Shown in pieces: positions 1 to 23,865 of a stretch of 64,000 nucleotides of DNA. The DNA is from Aporrectodea caliginosa (Eukaryota > Annelida > Clitellata > Crassiclitellata > Lumbricidae). Where the stretch lies: assembly GCA_020284085.1 (NCBI GenBank), contig JACEVL010000482.1, forward strand, positions 763,001-827,000, written 5' to 3'. A program made the position numbers and the translations under genes. Position 1 is the first letter of the stretch, and the number at the start of each line of letters is the position of its first letter. The notes beneath the pieces were generated by a model. The model was not told the DNA's origin. It ran no database searches and saw only the letters and a program-made list of their open reading frames with translations.

Positions 1-492
1 CGTATCTTAAAAGATTTATTTTTTGCATTAATTTACCCTCACCTGTTGTATGGGGTGGAAATTTATTCCGCTGCAAACAAGTCTGCTTTATATCGCTTAA
101 ATATTTGTGTTAACCGTATCCTACGTACATTGCAATGTGCCCCTCTTAGTACACCTGTTGCTGATCTATACCGAAACTATAATCTTCTTCCGATAGCAGA
201 ACTACGTAAATTTCAGGTATTATGTGTTGTCCATAAATGTGTTCATAAATTGGATGTTCCACTTATATTTCATGATTATTTTAAAATTAATGCTGATGTT
301 CATTCCCATTATACAAGGAACAGTAATAATACTTTCATACCTAAGTTTTTCTCTACAAAAGGACTGAGAACAACTCGCTATTGTGGTGCCAAATGGTGGC
401 ATGAACTTCCAAGCCATATTAGAAATATAGCTTCAATTAGACATTTTAAACGTATGCTAAAGTTGCACTTGATTAACTCCTTGTGCCTGTAG
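1..492 (+). pseudogene. Non-LTR retrotransposon RT, C-terminal end
   Basis: The frame is open from the window edge to the stop at 490-492. It reads as the C-terminal region that follows the reverse transcriptase domain in Jockey/CR1-type elements: a LLYG motif near the start, a long helical segment, then WWHELP near residue 125 and a final FKRMLKLHL helix. The 5' part lies outside the window. The following 200 bp look like its 3' UTR, which appears to be cut at 693-698 by a second element and to resume at about 2384, ending in ACTT repeats at about 2450. Assignment to a clade is inference. Confidence 0.7.
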
Positions 493-698
493 ATGTTACA
501 GGGTATATGAGTTTTGTATCATGAGGTTTCAGTTCAGTGCATTATATAGTAATAGGATAGTCACAATTGTGGCTTGTTTAAAGGCTTTAAAGCACTCCTA
601 AGTTGTATGTGTTTGCTTCCCAGTGGGAAAAAATGGATTATTAACAATTGTCATGAGACTGGTTTGTTAATTGGTACTAGTATTTTGTTGCTCTTTTA

Positions 699-2377
699 AA
701 ACGTGTATTACGCAGCACTATCATGTTACAGTTTCAAATCTGCCCCTTTCGAAATTGATTTTATAGATGAATACCATGTCTTCACTATGTTAACAAATAT
801 CCGTGGATCTTCCGTGGGCCCGGATGGTGTCCCATCCTGGTTCTTCAGCAGCATGGCTCACCTGTTGGCTGCTCCCATCACAACCCTTTTTAGAAATTCT
901 TTGTTACATTCATATGTTCCTCCACAGTGGAAGTTAAGTTGTATTACACCAATCCCCAAATTGGCATGCCCAAGAATGGAATCGGATTACCGCCCCATCT
1001 CCATTACTTCCATCCTTTGTAGAATTCTTGAAAAAATCGTTACTCGTATATATATGTATCCGGTAATCACCAACACAGACACTAATCACAAATTTGATGA
1101 TCAGTATGCCTTTAGGCCTACGGGCTCAACGGCTGCTGCTTTGATGGCTGTATCTAACCACATCCTTGAAACCTTATGCTATGAACCCTATGTACGTTTG
1201 GTCTCATTGGATTTTTCCAAAGCCTTTGACACTGTCAGACATTCATATCTAGCCGAACAACTTGCTTCTCTCCCAATTCCTGATCACATTTTTAATTGGA
1301 TTTTGAATTTACTTCATAATCGAAGTCATTGCACTAGGTTTAACGGTGTAATATCTTCTCTGGCACGAATTAATGCAAGTATTATTCAAGGTTCCGGTTT
1401 GGGCCCGATGGATTTCGTAGTTGCAATCTCTGACTTAAAACCAGTTAATAAATGCAATCGCATTTTTAAATATGCAGATGATTGCTATCTCGCTGTCCCC
1501 CGCATCAAATATCACTACAACTGAGATTGAGCTTGAGCATATTAGTGTATGGGCACAGAGTTGCAACCTCAAGCTTAACTCAAGCAAAGCCTGTGAGATA
1601 ATTTTCACACGTCCCCGGGGTACCATCGGTATGTTCCCCCCTCCTTTAAAAGGTATCGCAAGAGTGCAAACCCTAAATATTCTTGGTGTTGAGCTTACAG
1701 CAGAAATGTGGGTTCTCCAGTCACATTAAACGTCTGACCATAAAAGCAAGGCAGTCCTTTTATGCACTTCGGATCCTGAGGTCGCATGGCTCTCGGGGGA
1801 CAGTTTAGTTGATGTAGTTCGTGCCACTACGGTTGGTGTCGATGCTGTATTGCTCGCCTGTGTGGTGGGGCTTTGCGAGAGTGCAGGAACAGGAGGCCCT
1901 TGATGGAATTATCCGAAGGTTGGTACGCCAGGGGTACTTACCTCCATCTTCTCCCTCATTTGAGACTCTCTGCAGCAATGCGGATACTAGACTCTTTGCC
2001 TGTATTCTGCACAATCCTTGTCACGTATTGCATAAATTGTTGCCGCCGATCAAGCAATCGCGCTACTCCCTGCGACCATGGTCCCATAACCGTGAGCTTC
2101 CCATGTTTGACAACCTGTCTCAGAAATGCTTCCTTGCCCGGATGCTATACAAATAAACTATGTTATCCCTAGATCTGGCTATTTAAACCCTTCATTTTCC
2201 CTATGACTAGCTCTAGCTCTTCTTCCTCTGTACAATAATGCCTCTCATTCAATTCTTGGTTGTATATATAAATTTTTGTTTATTTGTTTGAATGTATTAA
2301 TCTTGCTATGTACAGTGCTGTGCGTTTGCTAGTGCTTCTCAATAAAGGAAATATTTACTTACTTACTTACTTACTTA
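699..2377 (+). mobile_element. Nested non-LTR retrotransposon, 5'-truncated
   Basis: Reverse transcriptase sequence runs through three reading frames (about 730-1510, 1480-1729 and 1821-2156), so it is broken by frameshifts. Visible motifs are the finger region with DGVPSWFF, motif A with LDFSKAFDTV near 1207-1236, a motif B-like GSGLGP near 1390, and motif C with YADD near 1470. The thumb and C-terminal region follow. The 3' end has AATAAA at 2341 and an ACTT/TTAC tail. CTTTTA occurs at 693-698 and at 2378-2383, consistent with a short target duplication, so this element appears to sit inside the one at position 1. Confidence 0.75.
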
Positions 2378-2390
2378 CTTTTATGCGACT

Positions 2391-3120
2391 TCTCCGGTTT
2401 GTAAAATTTGTGTATTGTCATTTTGTTTTCTGTGGTGAATAAACTACTTACTTACTTACTCATTATTCATTCGACATGGTAAAGTTCAAATTGTCAAACT
2501 GAGAAATGTAGTCAGTAGTAACTACTTTCTATCTACAAAAGTCTTCAATAATTTCGCCATCTCCGACTTTTCCCTCAGCATTTACCTTAAATGCAAAATG
2601 ATCGCTTAATTTTCCACTCAAATGTTTCACATTATTACTGTTCGCCATACTGTTTATTCCGGAAATAGGTCGGTTGACGTCATAAAATAAGTAAGAAAAT
2701 TAATCGAAAATTAATCGAACAAGCCGAAATTAATCGATTAAAATTTTAACGATTAATCGATTAATTAATCGTTAAAATCCGCAGCCCTAATATAAAGTTA
2801 GGTCCAGATAGTGGAATATCTGGAAGCATCTCTAGAATCCAGTATAATCGTGCGCAATCCTGTCAAAGGTCGAGTTCAGCCGAAACACAGTAGAATGTTA
2901 ACGGCTGAATATCGTAGCATAATCTCAGTCCAGAAATAAATTATTAGATTCACATGACTTTGTGGAAACATAGGGTAGCATACTGCTCATTGACTTATGC
3001 TATAGGGTGACCCTGCTTTGGGTCTGCCTATTGACGCCACTGCACATGAATGTCTTGATTGTGTTTGTTTGTGATAGTATTATGGTGATCAATAAAGAAT
3101 TGATTGATTGCTGATAGGTG
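2391..3120. other. Non-coding stretch with an isolated hAT-like end
   Basis: 2391-2465 resembles the resumed 3' UTR of the outer retrotransposon. At 2690-2790 there are tandem ATTAATCGA-type motifs ending in CCGCAGCCCTAA. This matches the end structure of the hAT element at 6673-7794, but I see no left partner. AATAAAGAATTGATTGATTG near 3090 looks like a retroposon tail. No gene is visible. Confidence 0.4.
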
Positions 3121-3126
3121 GATATA

Positions 3127-4316
3127 CCGGGTGGCTCATTAAAAACGTTCCCAAACTTTGTTAACCTGGCAATTAAACAATTTTAAAGTAAATTGAATCA
3201 TATTACATCAAACTAATCATAATTCATATTTGTACAGCACAGCCAAAATTTAGCGCAAAATACTTAACAGTTTGAGAGAAATTGTTGTTAGAACTGTATG
3301 ACCCATGGTCAAAATTTTGCACAGTTGTTTATGATGACGTTTTACGCGAACAGATGTTTAATTGATCCTCCGCCTTCTCTTGTAACGACCCTTAAACGCT
3401 GTTTCCAATGTCCTATTGACTTCTGTATCTGTGTGTCGTCTAATAGAGACCATTTTGCTTCAATGACCTGCTTAAGTTCGTCAGTATTTAGAAACAGTTT
3501 TCTGCGACCAGCATACACAAGCTCCTTTAGGGCGTTCCATACATAGTAGTCCAGAGGATTTAGATCGGGAGAGTTTGGTGGCCAGGCATCACTGTGGATA
3601 AAATCAGAGGTGTTTGCTTGAAGAAATTGCTGAGCCAATCTGCAACGATGTGAAGGAGCACTGTCTTGTTGAAAGATGTAATTGTCGTCAGGATAGAGTC
3701 TACGACATTGGGGAATGAGCTTATCGCGTAACAAGCCGACGTAACACTCTCCATTGACTTTGGTTTTCTGAGGATCAATGAAGATGATGTCTGTTTTACC
3801 GTGCATCGAAACTCCAGCAGATACCATTATTTTTTTAGAGAAACGACTAGTCTCATGATAAAGTCTTTCTGGAATAATTGAAGACGCTACCAGTTTCAAT
3901 AAGCTTATTAATGACTCGGTTTATGCTTTGTCTTGACCAATTTTTACGCGGATATTCCTGAACGATTCGCTTGCCTCGCCTTGACCCTTCTCCTCAAATG
4001 ATATCTTAATAACAGCGAGATCATCATTTGAATACACCATATTTTAATGTTTACTACTTCGAGGACTAGTTTAATCAAGATACTATCGTTACTTCGCGGC
4101 GAAATAAATGACGTAGTTTTGTGCAAAATTTGTAAGCAGGTATGACGTCATAACCTTGCCGCAGGGTGTGACTTAATAAACGTACTCTCTTGAAATTTGA
4201 CACTTGTGCACAGAAATAATTGCTTAACATTTGGTATAAATTAAAATTTGATATCTCTGAAATTAGATCTTTGCCAGGTTAACAAAGTTTGGGAACGTTT
4301 TTAATGAGCCACCCGG
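3127..4316 (-). mobile_element. Tc1/mariner-type DNA transposon
   Basis: The ends are 46-bp perfect inverted repeats beginning CCGGGTGGCTCATTAAAAAC, flanked by TA on both sides (3125-3126 and 4317-4318), the TA duplication expected for the superfamily. The 1190-bp length fits a full-length element. The transposase is on the minus strand and broken in its N-terminal half, so this copy should be inactive, although its repeats are undamaged. Confidence 0.9.
3342..4126 (-). pseudogene. Mariner-like transposase (DD37D type), broken
   Basis: The C-terminal 185 codons are open (3342-3899). They contain the second catalytic aspartate in QDSAPSH and a third acidic residue in NPLDYYVW. Thirty-seven residues lie between these two aspartates, the DD37D spacing described for the maT-like branch of Tc1/mariner. 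The upstream part shows helix-turn-helix-like sequence (RKNWSRQSINRVI) near 3900-3960 in other frames, with stops and a frameshift. No intact start connects to the catalytic part. Calling it a dead gene follows from the breaks; the spacing was counted by eye. Confidence 0.75.
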
Positions 4317-4318
4317 TA

Positions 4319-4733
4319 TATATATATAGCTAATAATGGACGTATGCGCAATAGCCCAGCGTACACATGTGTTGACCTGTGTATAAGCTTATACGTTATA
4401 GTTTTTAAACGTTCGTGGGTCAACATGTAGATAGTTGTATATTGTGCTTATATAGGTGTATTGTTATTCGCGTTCCTGAGTAGTCAACCTTGATGAGGCG
4501 CTATATAAAATTGCTGTAATAATAATAATTATTGCAATTTTAACGCGCGCAAAGTCACACAGAAATGTAAATCGGATGCGCAGTTAGTTAATCGCCAGGT
4601 GAAGAGCTGTTAGATATCGAAATTCTTGAAAGCCAGTGACAAATAATGTTTTGAGGCGCTTCTTAAAGGAAGAGAGAGAGCTCGAACTTCGGACAAACAT
4701 TGATATAATCGTTTTTTAATTCCTTAGGTGCAG
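4319..4733. other. Non-coding stretch
   Basis: A GCGCTATATAAA-type retroposon tail with an ATA/AAT-rich end lies near 4498-4540. Otherwise I see nothing identifiable here. Confidence 0.3.
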
Positions 4734-4742
4734 TAAAATTGA

Positions 4743-5534
4743 GGTATACGGACATTTGAACGGCGGTCAAGTGAACGGACGACACTTGAACGGCGACACT
4801 TTAACGGGAGACAGTAGAACGGGCCGACATTTTAACGACGGTCAATTGAACGGCGACTTTATATTACCGGGACGACTCATGGACAATTCCCAAGGTGCGG
4901 CATTGTATACTCTGTATACTCTGCATTGTGTACTCCTTGTATACTACTTAAGGGCGTAGGCGTATACTCAATGTTGAGTGGGAGTTCTTTTAGTGAGGCG
5001 GAATTTTAGCGGGACGTTGGACTAGATGTGTGGAAATAATTTCGAATTTTAGACCATGGCGTTATTGTATGGATCTAGCACCAAAGGTGAACCAACGCTG
5101 ATACATCATAATTTTGAGTACTTGAAAAAAAAACAATACATGAATGGAAGGATATCTTGGCGATGTCAAATGTACAAACGATTCAAATGCAAGGCACGAT
5201 TTGTGACATCAGACGACCAGGTAGTCTGCGAACCACAAGTTGAACACACATATTCTGGAAACGACACAACATCGCTGGCACGGAAGGCCATAGGAGAAAT
5301 GAAAGAATGTATCAGCAATTTCACGTCAACGCCAAATTCTTCACAAGCTGCTGTGAAGGAACGTTTAAATTTTATTCACTTTCTGGATAAATTGTTCGAA
5401 CACCGTCATCTGTTAGGCTACGCGTTCAACTGTCCGACCGTTCAATAGTCGCACCGGTCATCTAATACACCGTTCTACAGTCGCCGTTCAAATGTCGCCC
5501 GATCTTTTGACGCCCGTTCATATGTCGCCCAACC
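4743..5534 (+). mobile_element. MULE-like element with subterminal repeat arrays
   Basis: A 792-bp element is flanked by perfect 9-bp repeats TAAAATTGA (4734-4742 and 5535-5543), the duplication length typical of Mutator-like elements. Both ends consist of about six units of a GACATTTGAACGGCG-like motif spaced 15-22 bp apart. They lie in direct orientation on the left (4750-4860) and inverted on the right (5430-5530), so the array itself forms the inverted repeat. A single FLYWCH-type gene lies between them. FLYWCH fingers are known from the Phantom group of MULEs. No transposase is present, so the copy is probably non-autonomous. Confidence 0.75.
5056..5448 (+). CDS. FLYWCH-type zinc finger protein of a MULE
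   Basis: A 130-residue open frame begins at an ATG with A at -3 (ACCATGG). Residues about 5-68 match the FLYWCH zinc finger: the GEPTLIHHNF start, a YMNGRISWRC core with Cys37, Cys45 in KCKARF, and His64 in VEHTY. The second histidine of the usual HxH pair is Tyr66, so zinc binding may be altered. The remaining ~60 residues are a short helical tail. The gene fills the space between the inverted repeat arrays of the transposon at 4743-5534. It may be a remnant of a longer transposase fusion or a stand-alone DNA-binding accessory. Confidence 0.65.
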   Translation: MALLYGSSTKGEPTLIHHNFEYLKKKQYMNGRISWRCQMYKRFKCKARFVTSDDQVVCEPQVEHTYSGNDTTSLARKAIGEMKECISNFTSTPNSSQAAVKERLNFIHFLDKLFEHRHLLGYAFNCPTVQ

Positions 5535-5543
5535 TAAAATTGA

Positions 5544-6664
5544 ATACACGGGAGCCCATGACCATGCTACATCGATGCTCATCCACAGTATACGCATACC
5601 AGAAGAACGTAGACTCTGTGGCGGAATGTAAGGAGAGAGTAGTGGTTGAAAGTAGGCAGAAGTGCTCGTTGTGAAGGTTTCATCGGTGAGACAAGCAAGT
5701 TTGAATCTTATTCTTTATTCCAAAGGAAACCAGCGCAGGTGAACTAGCAGAGTTAATGAGCTTGAATGAGAAGATGTATGCAGAACCACGGGAGACAGAG
5801 AAACTTGTGATGCGTAAGCATCATGTGTGGCCTACCCGATATTATGTACTTGACCGGTTGTGTAGCGCATCTTCTAGAAGTCATTTGAGAAGTCATTAGA
5901 TAAGATTTAAGGCACATGAGTGCACAGCTGAAGTGTCTGACTGACCAGCATATTTAGCTTCCTGATACATGACTTTATATCTAGCTCCTAGCAGCAGATG
6001 CAAAATGCGACCAACGGCAGGTAGAATTGACTTCTTCGGATCAACCTAAAAGAAATTAAGACGCGTGTAGGCTAAAGACTACTGTAACTATTGCAAGTTG
6101 AGGATTTGCGATATTTTGTTAAACAGAAAATGTGATCAACAAAACATTACACAGTGTCAACCTGTGCGGCATTTTAGTAGGATCTTACGCAGACCATCTG
6201 CGAACTATTTCGACAAAATGTCTCCTCTGATAAACCAGTGCTCTGTTTCTTTCTCCTCTCTGTCTCTATCCTGTCCCGTACCCCTCTCCTTCACTTTTTT
6301 CCACCCTCCTTCTCTCAAATTTCCACCCCCTCCATCTCTCGTTAGCTACATTCCATAAAAACAAAAAATTCTTTCATATAATTCGCCAGGTAGCTTCACC
6401 TCTGACCACGCATGCTCATAGTTGTCTAAGCGTATTATTAAGCAGATTACATTCTCAGAGAGTGCATTTCATGTTCACACATCACTTGCAGTAACGACCG
6501 CTCAGTTGATGACTAAGACGATGATCCGAACTTAAAGACCTACTAAAGAAGATGTTTTGTATAGACCTCTTTTATAATGGTGAACTCTCGTTTGCACATC
6601 AGCCTCAGTACTTTTGAGATTGAGCGTTCAGGGCTCTGCAGCTGAAACGAACACATATGAAGCC
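5544..6664. other. Non-coding stretch
   Basis: No convincing gene, repeat boundary or conserved frame was found here. A pyrimidine-rich patch lies at 6238-6350. Confidence 0.3.
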
Positions 6665-6837
6665 AATTAATCTAGGGCTGCATTTCGATTAACTTTTTTA
6701 ATCGCGATTAATCGCACGATTAAAAAAATTAACGCAAAAATTAACGCGATTAATCGCACATTCATTGACTTTTTATGTTTATTTTTAAGGGTCTAGAATT
6801 CAACCAATTCAATCAAAATTCGAAAACAAGTGTCTCT

Positions 6838-7116
6838 TTAACTGTAGCAGTCTGGGATGCTCGCTTTTTTAGTGAAAATAGTTCCGTATAGACAGAGAAC
6901 ACGTTCGGAAGGAACACTTGTGGCCGCAGAAGCTAGATATTTTCTTGCTACGGAAGCTAGGACTTTGTGGGCTATAGCATGCTCCTTCCACCACTGCAGT
7001 GGACAAGAATCTACGTCATTCTCCAGCGTATCTTTGTAGCGAAGAAGTGCATCTGAATTTGAGTTTGCCCGAGAAATCAACGGTTTATAATCATCATCAT
7101 GCAGATGAAAATTCAC
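6838..7116 (-). pseudogene. hAT transposase, C-terminal dimerisation fragment
   Basis: The minus frame shows the hAT C-terminal dimerisation region: CPLQWWKEHAIAHKVLASVA, then ARKYLASAATSVPSERV and a TKK motif before the stop. The conserved W, PLA/LA and SERVFS-like positions identify the family (ZBED-like transposases). The normal SERVFSxAG segment is altered to SERVLCLYG. Upstream sequence (7113-7298) is frame-disrupted and the DDE catalytic core is absent, so only about 90 of a usual ~600 residues remain. Confidence 0.75.
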
Positions 7117-7392
7117 CGTCCTTCGATTTTCCGAGCCACGTACATGTAAGAACTAAGAAGGCAAGTGGCAAGACAACGACGAATTACTCCGGTGGTATAG
7201 AAATCCTCGGTTGCAGTATCGACCACTACTTTATAAGTTTTAAATTGTTCACTCACAACTGTTTTACGTATTTTCTTTGACTCCACAATGTTCGACACAA
7301 ATCAACCTTAATTTTTTTTAAATCGACGCGTGTCTTTGATGTCAACAAACGAATGAAAAGAACATGCACCGGAGGACCGAATGTACGCACGC

Positions 7393-7395
<3 letters not shown>

Positions 7396-7462
<67 letters not shown>

Positions 7463-7495
7463 CAGAGAGACAGAGAGAGAGAGAGACAGAGAGAC

Positions 7496-7594
<99 letters not shown>
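7396..7594. repeat. (GA)n microsatellite with ACAG interruptions
   Basis: About 200 bp of GAGAGA broken by repeated ACAG units. Open frames across it on both strands are artefacts of the dinucleotide repeat. Confidence 0.95.
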
Positions 7595-8054
7595 CTCAAC
7601 AGAATTGGACGATAATCGACAACGGATTATTTGAGAAATATTGATTATAAGAACTTAAATTTGTTATTACACTTTTTATTTGAGACTTTTTATCAAGAGA
7701 TTTTTAACGCGTTATTTTTGCGTTAAAATAATTAATCGCAAATTTTTTTAACGCATTAATAGCGGGTGTTAACGGCGATTAACGCGCAACCCTAAATTAA
7801 ACGCATAATAGATAATTATGTTGTGCCTTAACTGCTTATGGTTCAGCAAACGCAGCCGTGCCTAATCTACAACATTCCCGTAGGTTTCAAACAGATAGCC
7901 TACAGTGTTATGATACGCAACAAACTCCATAATACCAATAGAGAATAGATATAGTGTTTACTCATTGTTCCGAACCATAAACAAAAAACTACAATAAGAG
8001 TATAGACTATAGACTATCGATATTAAATTAGTTAGTTCCTTATAAAATTAATAG

Positions 8055-8281
8055 GGTACGCGGGAGTCTGGTGGTCAGTTTGTTGCACTGTCAGCCGAGA
8101 GGTCGGGGTTCAAATCCTCGCCAGGGCAGAATTCATTTCGAGATTTTTACTCCACCTGCTGTGCCCCAGCGAACTCAACTGTGATGAGTGCACTGTCGAT
8201 GGGAATATCAGACGGCGAGGAAAATGACTGGTCACCCGCAATCTTATACGCCCAGGCTAGGAAAAATGAAGTCGCTAACAC
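8055..8281 (+). mobile_element. tRNA-derived SINE, family A
   Basis: The head has a box A-like TGGTGGTCAGTTTGTT and a box B of GGTTCAAATCC at about 8108. A body with GTCGATGGGAATATCAGACGG leads to a tail ending GCTAACAC. The same body is found inverted at 19080-19290, which shows that it is a dispersed family. A hAT MITE has inserted into its tail at 8282. Confidence 0.7.
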
Positions 8282-8782
8282 CAATGTTATTTTAGTTCCT
8301 GAGAATAGAATAGGAATAATAATTATTTTAAATTAGTTCCACGGAACGAAAACTGGAATAAAAAATATATCTGGAACGAGAATAGAATAGAAATAAAAAT
8401 TGCAATATTTTTCTGGGACGAGAACGGAATAGAAAAACATTTTAATTTTTAATTTTTAATAGCTAGGCGGAATGACGGCATTCACCTTGTCCGTAAAATA
8501 CTAATCTCATAAATAGGTCAAGACAGTCTTTTGTGTGACAGTCTGATAGACATTAATCGTTCATGTTAGACATTTCTGTGAGAACTGGAAGTGGAAGTGG
8601 AACTAGAAATATAAATTTTCTGGAACTGGAACTGGAACTAAAATTATTTCTAAATAGGAAGTGGAACTAGAACAAGAACAAAATTTATTTATAAAGAGGA
8701 ACTAAAACTAGAACAAAAATGACGACAGTGGAATAGAATAAGAACAGGAATAGAAATTAATTCTGGAACTAAAATAACACTG
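8282..8782. mobile_element. hAT MITE with 18-bp inverted repeats
   Basis: Ends CAATGTTATTTTAGTTCC and GGAACTAAAATAACACTG are inverted repeats with one mismatch. The 8-bp flanks GCTAACAC at 8274-8281 and 8783-8790 are identical. The interior is built of repeated GGAACTRGAAC and GGAATAGAAT motifs, a subterminal-repeat pattern typical of hAT elements. It has no coding capacity. Confidence 0.9.
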
Positions 8783-8866
8783 GCTAACACTTCATATTTA
8801 TGATGGCTGCTTGTCCGTCTACCTTAAGGGACTGCTCTTCTTCGCTTCTAACTATGAAATACTTAC

Positions 8867-22001
<13,135 letters not shown>

Positions 22002-22210
22002 CTGCAATAATTATAAGCGTCGTTGACGTATATTGAGACTGACCAACCAGCTGTCAGCGACAGTTGAGCAGAGATAAGCCACCGTTTTGCCTATCGATTT
22101 TGTTTTGACTGAGCGACTGTGAATAAACTGGTTTCTGCTACTCCGCTTTTTGGGCACCGTAGAAATATTGAAATTACGATTAAGATCTCGCCAGATTAGG
22201 TACTAGGTAG

Positions 22211-23118
<908 letters not shown>

Positions 23119-23386
23119 CTAGGTAGGCCCTAAGTTATGAGAGAACTTGAGATGAGTTGAATATAAAATTGATGCCTGATTTTGTTAACGGTAGATATGG
23201 GACACATGAGCAAACGTTAGTGACCGCAGTGTGAACAATACATTTAAATACGCGGTCTGTTAACGCCAATCTCCACACATCCAACCGTTTAGCAGTCATA
23301 AACCTCCACCGTTGCTCTCATACACCTCCACCACTTCGTATCGTATCGTATCTAAACATTTATAGAGCGTCTCTCGCAGTAATGAC

Positions 23387-23652
23387 CAGTGCTTTTTTCA
23401 GCCGGAACGATCCGGAACGGCGTTCCGGTACCTTTTTTCAGCCATTAAAAAATAATTTAAGTAAATTAAAATTTTTAATAAAAAATTATATAAAATTATT
23501 TAGATACTTTAATTTAATGTACCTGGGTAAGTACTTTCAGTGTTTATTGATACTTACATATATGAACCACAAATATTAGCATAAAATATGTCCCTATGAT
23601 TGTTCTGAATTTGTTGAGTTCCGGAACCTTTTTTTCTAGAAAAAAAGCACTG
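23387..23652. mobile_element. hAT MITE (266 bp)
   Basis: Perfect 8-bp flanks GTAATGAC (23379-23386, 23653-23660). Ends CAGTGCTTTTTTC and GAAAAAAAGCACTG form inverted repeats with internal GTTCCGGAAC-type motifs. No coding capacity. Confidence 0.88.
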
Positions 23653-23865
23653 GTAATGACTAAGCATATTCAAAGGCACTCTCCGCACGGAAGCCCCCTG
23701 TGGAAAATAAGCGCCTTTACAGAATGATAGTCCGCTGAAGGGAAGACCAGTCATTAGTTTAGCCCTCGGAGATGGAGAACGTTCATTCCACATGGAGTGA
23801 CCAGGGGTTGAAATCAGATGGATCTCGCGGGATACGAGATCTTGCACCTCGCATTTGAGATCCGG

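Larger units (their letters stand above)
6673..7794 (-). mobile_element. hAT transposon, internally deleted
   Basis: The ends TAGGGCTGC and GCAACCCTA form short inverted repeats, followed inward by repeated ATTAATCGCG-type motifs on both sides. The flanks AATTAATC (6665-6672) and AATTAAAC (7795-7802) agree at 7 of 8 bases, as expected for a hAT 8-bp target duplication. A minus-strand transposase remnant covers only the C-terminal dimerisation part. A GA microsatellite of about 195 bp has expanded inside. Confidence 0.85.

Noticed and set aside
7342..7644. Long open frames on both strands (Arg-Glu and Ser-Leu repeats)
   Set aside because: They are translations of a GA dinucleotide repeat.
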